DNA from: Vibrio bathopelagicus
Lineage (GTDB): Bacteria > Pseudomonadota > Gammaproteobacteria > Enterobacterales > Vibrionaceae
Assembly: GCF_014879975.1 (NCBI RefSeq)
Contig: NZ_CP062500.1
Location: 992,001-1,056,000, forward strand
DNA length: 64,000 nt
Direction of reading: 5' to 3'
Shown here: in pieces, positions 36,707 to 46,354 of the stretch
Numbering within the stretch: the stretch's first letter is position 1
Layout: every line of letters begins with the position of its first letter
Notes under the pieces: generated by a model
Database searches by the model: none
Told to the model about the DNA's origin: nothing
What the model saw: the letters and a program-made list of their open reading frames with translations, nothing else
Program-made: the position numbers and the translations under genes

Positions 36707-38050
36707 TTAAAACTCGGTATGAGCCGAGAACAATTGCTGGTGCATTTTCTGCGCAAGATCATCGGTCATTGATGAGATGTAATCGGCTATCACGCGCATC
36801 TTTCTCGATTCATCTTCATGCAGCAGCCATTGCTTCTTGATTGGCAGTGGCAACAAACGTTCAGGATCTGCACTGAATGCTTCAAACATGTCCATGATGA
36901 TCTGCTGCCCCTTATATTCGATCACTTGAACCTGTGGAACTTGGATTACAAACTCGCTGACAAAGCGCTTAAGCCTATCCAACGTGCCATCCATACTCGG
37001 CTCAAGAAAAGCGTTATAAGCCAGCAGTACGTTCTCAAATTCTGTATCAACGGGCTTGATAGAGATACTAGTGAGTAGCGCGTTGACTATCCCACCTATC
37101 GCATCTTTTCTACGATATTGCTCTCCCGAAAAAAGCATTTCAGTAATTGAATCTAAATGCTCACAAATCCAAGGGTCAGCCATCTCTTTGAGTTGAGGGT
37201 AAGCTGACTCGGTCCATTGTGCTTTAGTGACCGATCCAAGCACAATTGCATCTTCCAAATCATGCACGCCGTAAGCGATGTCATCAGCCAGTTCCATAAT
37301 CGAACAGTCGAGTGATTTGTATTTGGTTTTGTTGTGTTCAAGTGGTTCGGTATGCGACTTTCGCTTCTGCTTCAGACGTTGTTGGTCGTTGTCTGAAAGT
37401 GGCTCAAGCACCCAGTTGAACAACTCTTCATCATGATCGTATATGCCCTTTGCTGGCATCCAATCCTTCGCACGCAGTTGTCTTTGGTGCTTAACGGGTT
37501 GATGTTGAGATTGGGAGTGAACCTCGCTCAGTAGCGATGGGTATTTGATCAAACCTAGTAGGGTGCGTCTTGATAGGTTCATTCCATGATGCTCAGTATA
37601 GGGTTCTAGCTGAGTCACTATTCGGAAGGTCTGAGCATTACCTTCAAAACCACCATGATCGCGCATCATATAGTTCAACGCGACTTCACCACCGTGTCCA
37701 TAAGGTGGGTGGCCAATGTCGTGAGCCAGACATAATGAATCGATCAAACTGTCTGAAGGCAACAATTCACGAAACTCAGGCTGTTTTTTCTTTAGCTGAG
37801 CGACAATCCCCGTACCAAGTTGAGCAGCTTCTAGTGAGTGCGTTAAGCGGGTACGGTGAAAATCATTCACTGTGGTGCCATGCACTTGCGTCTTCGCTTG
37901 TAAACGACGGAATGCAGCGGAGTGAAGCACGCGAGCACGATCGCGTTGATATGGGCTACGGTGATCGTCTCTTCTGATCTTATGCTCATCGTTGTTTCGA
38001 TCTTGCCATTCTTGCTCGAGTACAAATGGTGGTTCGATTGGAGAAGTCAA
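36707..38050 (-). CDS. dGTPase-like HD-domain triphosphohydrolase
   Basis: About 447 residues. HD-superfamily metal site: the first His in THSLEAAQLG, then HDIGHPPYGHGGE with the HD pair, and later an Asp in MELADDIAYGVHD. It belongs to the Dgt-type deoxynucleoside triphosphate hydrolases, which remove triphosphate from dNTPs and can limit phage DNA synthesis. I chose the TTG at 38050, which has AGGTG 5 bases upstream; the frame is open to a TTG at 38065. Followed 40 bases earlier on the map by yfbR, in the same direction. Confidence 0.86.
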   Translation of the reverse strand: MTSPIEPPFVLEQEWQDRNNDEHKIRRDDHRSPYQRDRARVLHSAAFRRLQAKTQVHGTTVNDFHRTRLTHSLEAAQLGTGIVAQLKKKQPEFRELLPSDSLIDSLCLAHDIGHPPYGHGGEVALNYMMRDHGGFEGNAQTFRIVTQLEPYTEHHGMNLSRRTLLGLIKYPSLLSEVHSQSQHQPVKHQRQLRAKDWMPAKGIYDHDEELFNWVLEPLSDNDQQRLKQKRKSHTEPLEHNKTKYKSLDCSIMELADDIAYGVHDLEDAIVLGSVTKAQWTESAYPQLKEMADPWICEHLDSITEMLFSGEQYRRKDAIGGIVNALLTSISIKPVDTEFENVLLAYNAFLEPSMDGTLDRLKRFVSEFVIQVPQVQVIEYKGQQIIMDMFEAFSADPERLLPLPIKKQWLLHEDESRKMRVIADYISSMTDDLAQKMHQQLFSAHTEF

Positions 38051-38105
38051 AATAGCACCTATCAAATTGATTTTATTTAGATAATTACACTCAACTTATA
38101 CCTAG

Positions 38106-38690
38106 CTAGCTGATTTCGTCTAGTGATAATTCGAAACTGGGTGCAAATGTCGTCAGAAAGTAATCCATCTCCGGACTTTTGCGTTGTGATAGCGTTTCTT
38201 CAAGCCTGCGTTTGGCCTGTTCGTATTCGTGGTTTCCGGCGCTGAGTTCTTCCAAGCATTTGAGGTAAGCACAGATAGTATCAGCTTGTTTGACGATGCT
38301 TTGTTCTTCTTTGTTTGCCGTACCAGATATTAAAAAAGGGGCGAAATCTTCTTGAAACTCTTCCGGCAACATAGAGAGTAACCTTTGTTCTGCTGCAGCC
38401 TCGATTTTCTTATACTCCAGAGCAATGTCTGGGTTGTAATATTTGACGGGTGTAGGCAGGTCACCAGTGAGTACCTCGCTGGTATCGTGGTACATGCCAA
38501 GCAGAGCAATGTGCTCGGGGTTGAGCTGACCATCAAACTTCTTATTTTTAATCAATGCCAAGGCATGTGCGACGAAAGCCACTTGCAGGCTGTGTTCTGA
38601 AATGTTCTCGCTTGAGATTGAACGCATCAGCGGCCAGCGCTGGATGAGTTTCATGCGTGCTAAATGGGCAAAGAAATGGCTTTGTTTCAT
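38106..38690 (-). CDS. yfbR: YfbR, 5'-deoxynucleotidase
   Basis: A 194-residue HD-domain nucleotidase starting [22 protein letters not shown], nearly the same as the E. coli YfbR N-terminus. Metal ligands are His33 (SEHSLQVA), the HD pair in [16 protein letters not shown], and a later Asp ([14 protein letters not shown]). It dephosphorylates deoxyribonucleoside 5'-monophosphates. I moved the start 9 codons inside the open frame because AAGGA stands 7 bases before the ATG at 38690. Lying next to the dGTPase-like gene suggests joint control of deoxynucleotide pools. Confidence 0.94.
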   Translation of the reverse strand: MKQSHFFAHLARMKLIQRWPLMRSISSENISEHSLQVAFVAHALALIKNKKFDGQLNPEHIALLGMYHDTSEVLTGDLPTPVKYYNPDIALEYKKIEAAAEQRLLSMLPEEFQEDFAPFLISGTANKEEQSIVKQADTICAYLKCLEELSAGNHEYEQAKRRLEETLSQRKSPEMDYFLTTFAPSFELSLDEIS

Positions 38691-38758
38691 AAGAGTCCTT
38701 TCTAAACAATGATCCACTCGTACTGGTGTTCAATACAGAGATACGAGACAGCGGATAC

Positions 38759-38786
38759 AAAAAAGGCTCCCAAACAGGAGCCTTTT
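38759..38786 (-). terminator. Terminator after alaA
   Basis: AAAAGGCTCC/GGAGCCTTTT, 10 bp with a 6-base loop. Read on the minus strand it ends in six T residues, 74 bases after the alaA stop. Confidence 0.88.
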
Positions 38787-38859
38787 AAGCATAGAAGTGA
38801 TTGATTACAAGTTAAAGTCTTTTAAAACAGCAAATTGTAGTCATAACTCTTTGTGTCAA

Positions 38860-40092
38860 TTAAGCCTCGGTGAGATCGTCTTGACTGTAAGTCTGCAAGA
38901 AGCGCTCAAGACGGCCAATGGCAACTTCAAGGTCTTCAATGTGCGGCAGAGTTACGATGCGGAAGTGATCCGGTTTCGGCCAGTTGAAGCCAGTACCTTG
39001 AACCAATAGCACCTTCTCTTGCTTAAGGAAGTCGAGCACAAACTTCTGATCGTCTTTGATGTTGTACATGTTGGTGTCAATCTTAGGGAACAGATACATA
39101 GCGCCCTTAGGTTTCACACAAGAGACACCTGGAATTTTGTTGATCAGTTCCCATGCACGGTCACGTTGCTCAAGTAAGCGACCGCCAGGCAGCAACAGTT
39201 CGTTGATACTTTGATAGCCACCCAGTGCAGTTTGGATTGCATGCTGCATAGGTACGTTGGCACACAAACGCATTGAGGCGAGCATCTCTAATCCTTCGAC
39301 ATAGCCTTTCGCGATATGTTTTGGACCGGTTAAGAACATCCAACCACCACGGAAACCACATACACGGTAAGCCTTAGACAGGCCGTTGAATGTCACCATG
39401 AGTACATCTTCAGCTAGCGTTGCGATCGAAGTGTGTACTGCGCCATCGTAAAGTACCTTATCGTAGATCTCATCGGCAAAAATGATCAGATCATTTTCAC
39501 GAGCGATATCAACCACTTTAAGTAGGAAGTCGCGACTATAAACGGCGCCCGTTGGGTTGTTTGGGTTGATCAGTACAATGCCGCGCGTCTTTGGCGAAAT
39601 CTTCGCGCGCATGTCGTCTAGATCTGGATACCAATCAGCATCTTCATCACACATGTAGTGAACAGGTGTGCCGCCAGAAAGCGCAACAGACGCTGTCCAC
39701 AGTGGGTAGTCTGGAGCGGGAACTAAGATTTCATCACCATTATCCAGTAGCGCCTGCATAGACATAACGATAAGCTCTGATGCGCCGTTGCCAATGTAAA
39801 CGTCTTCTACATCAAGGTTACGTAGGCCTTTTTTCTGGTAGTGCTGAACAACCGCTTTGCGGGCTGAATAGATGCCTTTTGAGTCGCAGTAACCTTGAGA
39901 TGTCGGTAGGTTACGGATTACGTCAACAAGGATTTCATCAGGGGCGTCAAAACCAAATGGGGCGGGGTTACCGATATTAAGCTTCAGTATTTTATGCCCT
40001 TCTTCTTCCATGCGCTTAGCATGTTTGAGTACAGGCCCCCTGATTTCGTAGCATACGCTGTTGAGTTTTGACGACATCCCGATATTTTGCAT
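38860..40092 (-). CDS. alaA: AlaA, alanine-synthesising aminotransferase
   Basis: A 410-residue class I aminotransferase. The pyridoxal phosphate lysine is Lys240 in GLSKAYRVCG, preceded by the INPNNPTGAVYS and DEIYDKVLYDG motifs. The length and the start MQNIGMSSKLNSVCYEIRGP match AlaA (YfbQ), which makes alanine from pyruvate and glutamate. A CAGGAA ribosome site is 7 bases upstream. It lies upstream of yfbR, as in E. coli and other Vibrio. Confidence 0.95.
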   Translation of the reverse strand: MQNIGMSSKLNSVCYEIRGPVLKHAKRMEEEGHKILKLNIGNPAPFGFDAPDEILVDVIRNLPTSQGYCDSKGIYSARKAVVQHYQKKGLRNLDVEDVYIGNGASELIVMSMQALLDNGDEILVPAPDYPLWTASVALSGGTPVHYMCDEDADWYPDLDDMRAKISPKTRGIVLINPNNPTGAVYSRDFLLKVVDIARENDLIIFADEIYDKVLYDGAVHTSIATLAEDVLMVTFNGLSKAYRVCGFRGGWMFLTGPKHIAKGYVEGLEMLASMRLCANVPMQHAIQTALGGYQSINELLLPGGRLLEQRDRAWELINKIPGVSCVKPKGAMYLFPKIDTNMYNIKDDQKFVLDFLKQEKVLLVQGTGFNWPKPDHFRIVTLPHIEDLEVAIGRLERFLQTYSQDDLTEA

Positions 40093-40388
40093 TGCCGATT
40101 TCCTGAAATTAATTTAAATACTTTATTAAAGTACCGCAAAATGGGGTTTGATAGAATAAAAATCTGATGAATGTCGCATTTCAGTGTCACGTTTGGTCTT
40201 TTTGTTGTCACTCTTTTCTAAATCTTAATTAATCGCTTTCTTTGTTATTAGCTAAGATGAATAAAGAGGCTGGATTGCTTAAAATCACAGGAATGTTCAA
40301 AAGATATAGTACATTCTTGATCTAAGTGGGTGCTGCCCATAAAGTATCAAACTAATATAATAATAATTTAGATGTGAACGAGGTCGAT

Positions 40389-41696
40389 TTGTCACATTTC
40401 CAGCAAACTATCTCCGCTTTGATTGAGCGAGTACAAAATGCCCAAGCAAGTGAAGTTCGTTGTGTTGAAGTTCTAACGCAAAAACCATCGTTTGCATTTA
40501 TAGAATGGCTTCATGCTCAACCGCTCTTTCCAAAGTTCTACTGGCAGTCACGCGACACTCGTGAAGAAGTGGTCGCGCTCGGTCAATTGCACACTTTCTC
40601 CGATCCTGCTCCCGCGTATGCCATTCTTGGTGAAGACCAGCGAATTTGGGGTGGACGTTCATTTGATGGACATACCGCAAAGAACCGTCGTTGCATGGAA
40701 TCATTTTTTTTCCTTCCTCAGGTTGAATTAATTCGCTTTGACGACACTTGGTCGCTAGCGGTTAATTTGTCTCCTGATCGCGTTGCTTCCATTAATGCTT
40801 TGAATAAGCTTTCTGTAGAAGCAGCGATATTGGCCCCTTTGTCGGCGCACATTGAGCAGATTAACCACATTCCAGAACGAGAACAGTGGGGCAATCTGGT
40901 CGATAAAGTGCTTCAGGGCATCAGCGATGAAGAATATAAGAAAGTCGTATTAGCTCGTAGAACCACATTGCAATTGGATGCGCCAATCTGTGCGGCTCAG
41001 TTACTTAAGGCCAGCTACCTGCAAAACCATCACAGCTTTCACTTTATGTTGGTATTGGATTCCAAACACAGCTTTATCGGCTCAACGCCAGAGCGTTTGT
41101 ACAGTCGATATGGCACAGAGCTTGATACTGAAGCGCTGGCAGGAACCATTGGTCGTGGAGAAAACGCGACAGAAGATATGGAGTTAGCCAACTGGCTTTC
41201 TCAAGACAGTAAAAACCTCAATGAAAACCAATATGTGGTTGACGATATCATTGAGCGTCTCACTCCTCATTCTCAAACGGTACACGTTGAAAAAGAGGCG
41301 CGACTTGTGCGTTTGCGTAAGGTGCAGCACCTCAAGCGTAATATTCACGCTCAACTCAATACTGGCGTTAACGGTGTGCAGTTGCTTGCGTCATTACAAC
41401 CAACAGCTGCCGTTGCGGGATTACCTCGTAAAGAAGCGATGGATTTCATACTTGAACATGAACCGTTTGCGAGAGGCTGGTATGCAGGCTCTGTTGGCTA
41501 TATTAGCCATCAACGTGCTGAATTCTGTGTCGCGATTCGAAGTGCCTTGGTTGTAAACGATCAAGTACAACTGTTTGCAGGTGCGGGGATCGTGCCGGGA
41601 TCAGTTGCTGAACATGAGTGGCAAGAGTTGAACAAGAAGATGTCGACTCTGCTCAGCTTAATTTCAGATCACCCACCTTTGGGTGTGGCGTCATGA
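40389..41696 (+). CDS. menF: MenF, isochorismate synthase
   Basis: About 435 residues of the chorismate-binding family: VVLARRTTLQL, FHFMLVLDSKHSFIGSTPERLYSR, ALAGTIGRG and the C-terminal FCVAIRSALV/FAGAGIVPGS. It converts chorismate to isochorismate, the first step to menaquinone. I chose the TTG at 40389, with GAGG 5 bases upstream; a GTG at 40374 would add five residues. Its stop overlaps the menD ATG (ATGA). First gene of menFDHBCE. Confidence 0.94.
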   Translation: MSHFQQTISALIERVQNAQASEVRCVEVLTQKPSFAFIEWLHAQPLFPKFYWQSRDTREEVVALGQLHTFSDPAPAYAILGEDQRIWGGRSFDGHTAKNRRCMESFFFLPQVELIRFDDTWSLAVNLSPDRVASINALNKLSVEAAILAPLSAHIEQINHIPEREQWGNLVDKVLQGISDEEYKKVVLARRTTLQLDAPICAAQLLKASYLQNHHSFHFMLVLDSKHSFIGSTPERLYSRYGTELDTEALAGTIGRGENATEDMELANWLSQDSKNLNENQYVVDDIIERLTPHSQTVHVEKEARLVRLRKVQHLKRNIHAQLNTGVNGVQLLASLQPTAAVAGLPRKEAMDFILEHEPFARGWYAGSVGYISHQRAEFCVAIRSALVVNDQVQLFAGAGIVPGSVAEHEWQELNKKMSTLLSLISDHPPLGVAS

Positions 41697-43417
41697 ACCA
41701 CGACCAAGCCGTATTAAATAGAGTTTGGTGTCACACGTTACTTGAAGAGTTAGCCCGTAGTGGCGTTGAACATGTTTGTGTCGCGCCGGGATCGCGCTCA
41801 ACACCATTAACACTTGAAGCTGAAGCCAATCCAAAACTGACACTGCACACGCACTTTGATGAGCGTGGGCTTGGTTTTCTTGCGTTAGGTTTAGCAAAAG
41901 CCAGCGATAAGCCAGTTGCGGTAATTGTTACCTCTGGTACTGCTGTTACAAACCTTCTTCCTGCGACGGCTGAATCTGGGCTGACACGAGAAAAACTGAT
42001 CTTGTTGACCTCAGATAGACCCATCGACTTGGTCGACTGTGGTGCTAATCAAGCGATTCAGCAGCAAGGCATCTTTTCTTCCCATGTTGAAAGTGCTTTA
42101 AATCTACCAAGCCCGAGTACACAAGTTTCTTTGAACTGGCTACTGACATCGGTTGATAACGCGCTGGCGAAACAATGCAATGTTGGTGGTGCGATTCATA
42201 TCAACTGTCCGTTCCCAGAGCCTCTATATTCTGCGAATAGCGCTGAAATGTATGCAGAATACACCTCCAGTGTCGCTGGGTGGAAGTCGGGAACAGGTTG
42301 TTACAGCCAAACGTTTTTACCTAATCAAGTGAACACACAACCTATCGCACCAGGTGAGTATCTTGGACGCAAGGGTGTGGTTATTCTCGGTTCGCTAGAT
42401 ATTGAACAAGCAAAAAAAGCTCAGCAGTTTGCCACAGCATTAGGCTGGCCAGTTTTTTGCGATCCTCAATCCGGTGTCAGCAGTGATTGGAAGCATTATG
42501 ATCTGTGGTTGCAGAGTGACTCAGTTAAAGAGCAACTTAATCAGTGTGATTTCATTCTGCAGTTTGGTGAGCGCATAGTTTCCAAGCGATTAAACCAGTG
42601 GATGAAGTCACAATCAGCATCCTTTGATTGCACGCAATATGTTGTGGTTTCAGCTGATGCACATCGTATCAACCAAGATCATCTGCCTCAAACCCATATT
42701 GTCGCCAATATCGAGTCATGGATAACAGAGCAACACCTGCCAACATTGTTAGGCAAACATTCGGGTTGGGCGGCACCTTTAATAGAGGTAGCAAATACCG
42801 TTCAGCAACTCGCACTCGCACAAATATCCAATAATGACCAACTGACAGAGTTGAGCGTTGCAGTTGACTTGTCGACTAGACTTAAAGACAGAGAGCTATT
42901 TGTGGGAAATAGCTTGATGGTAAGGCTGGTGGATATGCTGTCATCAATATCTGCAAATCAAGTTTACAGTAATCGTGGCGCATCGGGCATTGATGGCTTG
43001 GTGGCGACGGCTGCGGGCGTGGTAAAAGCCAACCAGACTCCTTTGATTATGTTGATTGGTGATACCTCTTTGCTGTATGACCTCAACTCACTGGCTCTGC
43101 TTACTCACAATGTAACGCCGATGGTTATTGTTGTGACGAATAACGATGGCGGTGCGATCTTTGACTTGTTGCCGGTTCCAGAGCAACAAAAACAGTCTCT
43201 ATATCAAATGCCTCATGGTTTCAGTTTTGAGCACGCGGCTGCGCAATTTCAGCTTGGCTACGCTGCGCCAGAAACCTTGAATTGCTATCAAACGATTATC
43301 GAACAACATTTTGAACAGGGTCAGGGTACCTTGCTCGTTGAAGTTAAGACGCCTCCCGAACAAGCGTCTACTTTACTGAAACAATTCAGTTCAATGCTTA
43401 CCGAGGCATTAGCCTAA
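41693..43417 (+). CDS. menD: MenD, SEPHCHC synthase
   Basis: A 574-residue thiamine diphosphate enzyme. The N-terminal domain has VAPGSRSTPLT, HFDERGLGFLALGLAKAS and VTSGTAVTNLLPA; the cofactor-binding domain has GDTSLLYDLNSLAL and NNDGGAIFDLLP. It joins 2-oxoglutarate to isochorismate. The start is the ATG at 41693, which overlaps the menF stop; a longer open frame reaching back into menF is not used. Confidence 0.96.
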   Translation: MNHDQAVLNRVWCHTLLEELARSGVEHVCVAPGSRSTPLTLEAEANPKLTLHTHFDERGLGFLALGLAKASDKPVAVIVTSGTAVTNLLPATAESGLTREKLILLTSDRPIDLVDCGANQAIQQQGIFSSHVESALNLPSPSTQVSLNWLLTSVDNALAKQCNVGGAIHINCPFPEPLYSANSAEMYAEYTSSVAGWKSGTGCYSQTFLPNQVNTQPIAPGEYLGRKGVVILGSLDIEQAKKAQQFATALGWPVFCDPQSGVSSDWKHYDLWLQSDSVKEQLNQCDFILQFGERIVSKRLNQWMKSQSASFDCTQYVVVSADAHRINQDHLPQTHIVANIESWITEQHLPTLLGKHSGWAAPLIEVANTVQQLALAQISNNDQLTELSVAVDLSTRLKDRELFVGNSLMVRLVDMLSSISANQVYSNRGASGIDGLVATAAGVVKANQTPLIMLIGDTSLLYDLNSLALLTHNVTPMVIVVTNNDGGAIFDLLPVPEQQKQSLYQMPHGFSFEHAAAQFQLGYAAPETLNCYQTIIEQHFEQGQGTLLVEVKTPPEQASTLLKQFSSMLTEALA

Positions 43418-43426
43418 GGACTTTAC

Positions 43427-44227
43427 ATGCTTTACTCCAGTTATTACCCAGCTGTACAAGAGTCTTCTGACAAACCGTTGCTTGTTTTTTTACATGGTTT
43501 ACTTGGGAGTGGGGATGATTGGAGCGCATGTCATCCATATCTAGAGGACTTTCCTCGTCTTTGCATAGATTTGCCCGGGCACGGACAAAGTCGCTTTATT
43601 GATCCGGTAGGCTTTGATCATTGCTGCAAGAAAATCGTTCAGTGCATTACTGCTCAGCTTGCTCTTAACGATCTTCCGGCGGATTACCCTATCGTGGTCA
43701 TCGGCTACTCTATGGGAGGAAGGCTCGCCATGTATGGGGTGACAAGCCCTTGCTTCGAAACACTCAACCTAGAGAAAGTCATTATTGAAGGTGGCAACTT
43801 TGGTCTGGAGCATGATGAAGAACGAGCACAAAGGTTAGTACATGATACGCAATGGGCCGTTCGCTTTGCGCAGCAGTCGATCGAAGATGTTTTAGACGAT
43901 TGGTATCAACAAAGCGTCTTTTCTTCACTAAATCATGAGCAAAGACAAACTTTGGTCATAAAGCGTAGTGGTAACCTTGGAGTATCCGTAGCAAATATGT
44001 TGTTATCTACGTCGTTAGCTAAGCAACCGGATTTACGTGCCACATTGAAATCTCATGAGCATCAATTGCATTATGTGTGTGGTGAAAAAGATCGTAAATT
44101 CATGGAGCTAGCTGAGAATAGTGGCTTTGAATATAGTCAGGTTGATTACGCTGGTCATAATGTTCATTTCGAGCAACCAGAGTTGTTTTCCAACCTGATC
44201 ATCCAATGTATCGCCAGTCGCCGCTAA
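43427..44227 (+). CDS. menH: MenH, SHCHC synthase (alpha/beta hydrolase)
   Basis: A 266-residue alpha/beta hydrolase with the oxyanion segment FLHGLLGSGDDW, nucleophile Ser95 in GYSMGG and the C-terminal catalytic His in YAGHNVHFEQP. It removes pyruvate from SEPHCHC to give SHCHC. It starts 9 bases after menD, so the two are coupled. Position in the men operon makes MenH more likely than a general esterase. Confidence 0.9.
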   Translation: MLYSSYYPAVQESSDKPLLVFLHGLLGSGDDWSACHPYLEDFPRLCIDLPGHGQSRFIDPVGFDHCCKKIVQCITAQLALNDLPADYPIVVIGYSMGGRLAMYGVTSPCFETLNLEKVIIEGGNFGLEHDEERAQRLVHDTQWAVRFAQQSIEDVLDDWYQQSVFSSLNHEQRQTLVIKRSGNLGVSVANMLLSTSLAKQPDLRATLKSHEHQLHYVCGEKDRKFMELAENSGFEYSQVDYAGHNVHFEQPELFSNLIIQCIASRR

Positions 44228-44281
44228 ATTGACTGAGCGATTCTCTCGTATCAAGCACTATCAAAAGCAGAGCAACACCGT

Positions 44282-44302
44282 CACGACTATTCGTTAGTCG
44301 TG
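44282..44302 (+). other. Hairpin between menH and menB
   Basis: A perfect 8-bp stem CACGACTA/TAGTCGTG with loop TTCGT, 28 bases before the menB ATG, without a T-tract. It may affect mRNA processing or menB translation. Confidence 0.5.
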
Positions 44303-44329
44303 GTCTCTAATAGAACAATGGGAATCACC

Positions 44330-45196
44330 ATGGCTAAAACAGTAGGCATCACAGAAGAAGAACTTTACGCAGCAGTTAACTGGCGCGATGAAAGCAGTCA
44401 ATTTGAAGATATTCAGTACCATAAGTCTGACGACGGTATTGCGAAAATCACGATTGCTCGTCCTCAAGTTCACAATGCGTTCCGTCCACAAACCGTAAAA
44501 GAGATGATCAATGCACTGGCGGATGCTCGTTATGACGAGAAGGTTGGCGTAATCATTTTGACTGGTCTTGGTGAGAAGGCATTCTGTTCTGGTGGTGACC
44601 AAAGTATCCGTGGTGACTACGGCGGCTATCAAGATGATTCAGGTACACACCACCTGAACGTGCTTGATTTCCAACGTCAAATTCGTACTTGTCCAAAACC
44701 AGTTATCGCCGCGGTATCTGGCTGGGCAGTCGGTGGCGGTCATGTTCTTCACATGATGGCAGACCTTACCATTGCAGCTGAAAACGCACAGTTCGGTCAG
44801 ACGGGCCCTAAAGTAGGTTCATTCGATGGCGGTTGGGGTGCTTCGTACATGGCTCGTATCGTTGGTCAAAAGAAAGCGCGTGAAATCTGGTTCTTGTGTC
44901 GTTTCTACGATGCTCAAGAAGCATTGGACATGGGCCTAGTGAATACCGTTGTACCTGTTGCTGATCTAGAAAAAGAAACCGTTCGTTGGTGTCGTGAAGT
45001 ACTTCAACACAGCCCAATGGCACTGCGTTGCTTGAAAGCGGCACTCAATGCTGACTGTGATGGCCAAGCTGGTCTTCAAGAGTTGGCAGGTAACGCCACC
45101 ATGATGTTCTACATGACTGAGGAAGGCCAAGAAGGTCGCAATGCGTTTAACGAGAAACGTCGACCTGATTTCGACAAATTCCCGCGTAACCCATAG
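44330..45196 (+). CDS. menB: MenB, 1,4-dihydroxy-2-naphthoyl-CoA synthase
   Basis: A 288-residue crotonase-fold enzyme. [16 protein letters not shown], the oxyanion segment [20 protein letters not shown] and [14 protein letters not shown] are MenB signatures. It closes the naphthoquinone ring. I set the start at ATG 44330 ([13 protein letters not shown]), which matches the family, rather than ten codons earlier. It has highly biased codon use. Confidence 0.96.
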   Translation: MAKTVGITEEELYAAVNWRDESSQFEDIQYHKSDDGIAKITIARPQVHNAFRPQTVKEMINALADARYDEKVGVIILTGLGEKAFCSGGDQSIRGDYGGYQDDSGTHHLNVLDFQRQIRTCPKPVIAAVSGWAVGGGHVLHMMADLTIAAENAQFGQTGPKVGSFDGGWGASYMARIVGQKKAREIWFLCRFYDAQEALDMGLVNTVVPVADLEKETVRWCREVLQHSPMALRCLKAALNADCDGQAGLQELAGNATMMFYMTEEGQEGRNAFNEKRRPDFDKFPRNP

Positions 45197-45214
45197 CCTT
45201 TTCCTCTTCAGAAT

Positions 45215-45244
45215 GAGTCGCTAAATAGCGGCTCGTTTTGTTTT
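45215..45244 (+). terminator. Partial terminator between menB and menC
   Basis: An 8-bp stem GAGTCGCT/AGCGGCTC, including one G-T pair, with loop AAAT, followed by GTTTTGTTTTG. It lies 19 bases after menB and would lower transcription into menC and menE. Confidence 0.65.
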
Positions 45245-45269
45245 GATGTTCCCGTTTTTAGGACACCTT

Positions 45270-46277
45270 ATGAACTCAGTGAATTCTCAGCGTCACGCTA
45301 AACTCTATCGTTATCAATTACCTATGGATAGTGGTGTAGTACTTCGTGATAATAAGTTGAGCGAACGAATTGGTTACATTATCCAACTTGAGTGTGATGG
45401 TAAAACTGGTTTTGGTGAAGTTGCGCCTCTGCCAGGTTTCAGCCTAGAAGATGCCGAGCAAGCCGGTATTCAACTGCAACACGAATTAGAGCTTTGGAGC
45501 CACAACAACCCTCAAACGCCATTTGATGAGTTATATCCTTCTGTCGCATTTGGCTTTTCGATGGCGATGATGGAACTACGCGGCGATCTTAACGCAGAAG
45601 GTAACTATCAAGCTGCGCCTTTGTGTACTGGCGATCCTGATGAGTTGATCCCTGTGCTCAATGAGATGAAAGGCGAGAAGGTTGCTAAAGTAAAAGTTGG
45701 CCTTTATGAAGCGATCCGTGATGGCATGTTGGTGAGCTTATTCCTTGAATCGATCCCTGATTTAACCCTAAGACTTGATGCTAATCGCGCGTGGAAGCCG
45801 GAAAAAGCTAAGCAGTTCATCAAGTACATTGCGCCTTCACTGCGTCAACGTATAAGTTTTATTGAAGAGCCTTGTCAGAAGCCAGAAGACAGCTTGGCAT
45901 TTGCCATTGACCATGGCGTTGCGATTGCATGGGACGAGACACTACAAGAAGCGGTAAGAAGCCCTGAGTTTAACCTCAGCGATCTTACGGGTGTTAAAGC
46001 GGTAGTGATTAAACCAACTTTAATTGGCTCAGTAGAGCGCTGTGTTGCTATCATTGAACGCGCGCAGCAACTCGGTATCAAACCAGTACTAAGCTCAAGC
46101 ATAGAGTCTAGCCTTGGCTTAACTCAGATTGCACGATTAGCGCAACAATACTTGCCAAATGAAGTTCCAGGGCTTGATACGATTGGCTTGTATCAGCAAC
46201 AGCTAGAAGTCTCTTGGCCTGGTTGTCAGCTTCCAGTTTCAACTCTTGAGCAACAAAATCTGATTTGGTCTTCTTAG
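45270..46277 (+). CDS. menC: MenC, o-succinylbenzoate synthase
   Basis: A 335-residue enolase-superfamily enzyme. The catalytic lysine motif KVKVG, metal ligands in RLDANRAW, FIEEPC and AWDETL, and the second lysine in VVIKPTLIGS are all present. It dehydrates SHCHC to o-succinylbenzoate. The start is the ATG at 45270 with AGGA 6 bases upstream; nine extra codons upstream overlap the terminator and are unlikely to be used. Confidence 0.95.
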   Translation: MNSVNSQRHAKLYRYQLPMDSGVVLRDNKLSERIGYIIQLECDGKTGFGEVAPLPGFSLEDAEQAGIQLQHELELWSHNNPQTPFDELYPSVAFGFSMAMMELRGDLNAEGNYQAAPLCTGDPDELIPVLNEMKGEKVAKVKVGLYEAIRDGMLVSLFLESIPDLTLRLDANRAWKPEKAKQFIKYIAPSLRQRISFIEEPCQKPEDSLAFAIDHGVAIAWDETLQEAVRSPEFNLSDLTGVKAVVIKPTLIGSVERCVAIIERAQQLGIKPVLSSSIESSLGLTQIARLAQQYLPNEVPGLDTIGLYQQQLEVSWPGCQLPVSTLEQQNLIWSS

Positions 46278-46354
46278 ACCGATCTGTTTTATGAGCTAGT
46301 TTAATCACTATTTAATTAGCTCAGTCAGTTCCTAATCTATTTTTTGGTTATCTT

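Noticed and set aside
36707..38690. dGTPase-like gene plus yfbR as a possible anti-phage dNTP-depletion island
   Set aside because: As I recall, both genes sit in the same order in V. cholerae next to alaA; there are no mobile-element or defence neighbours, so they look like housekeeping genes.
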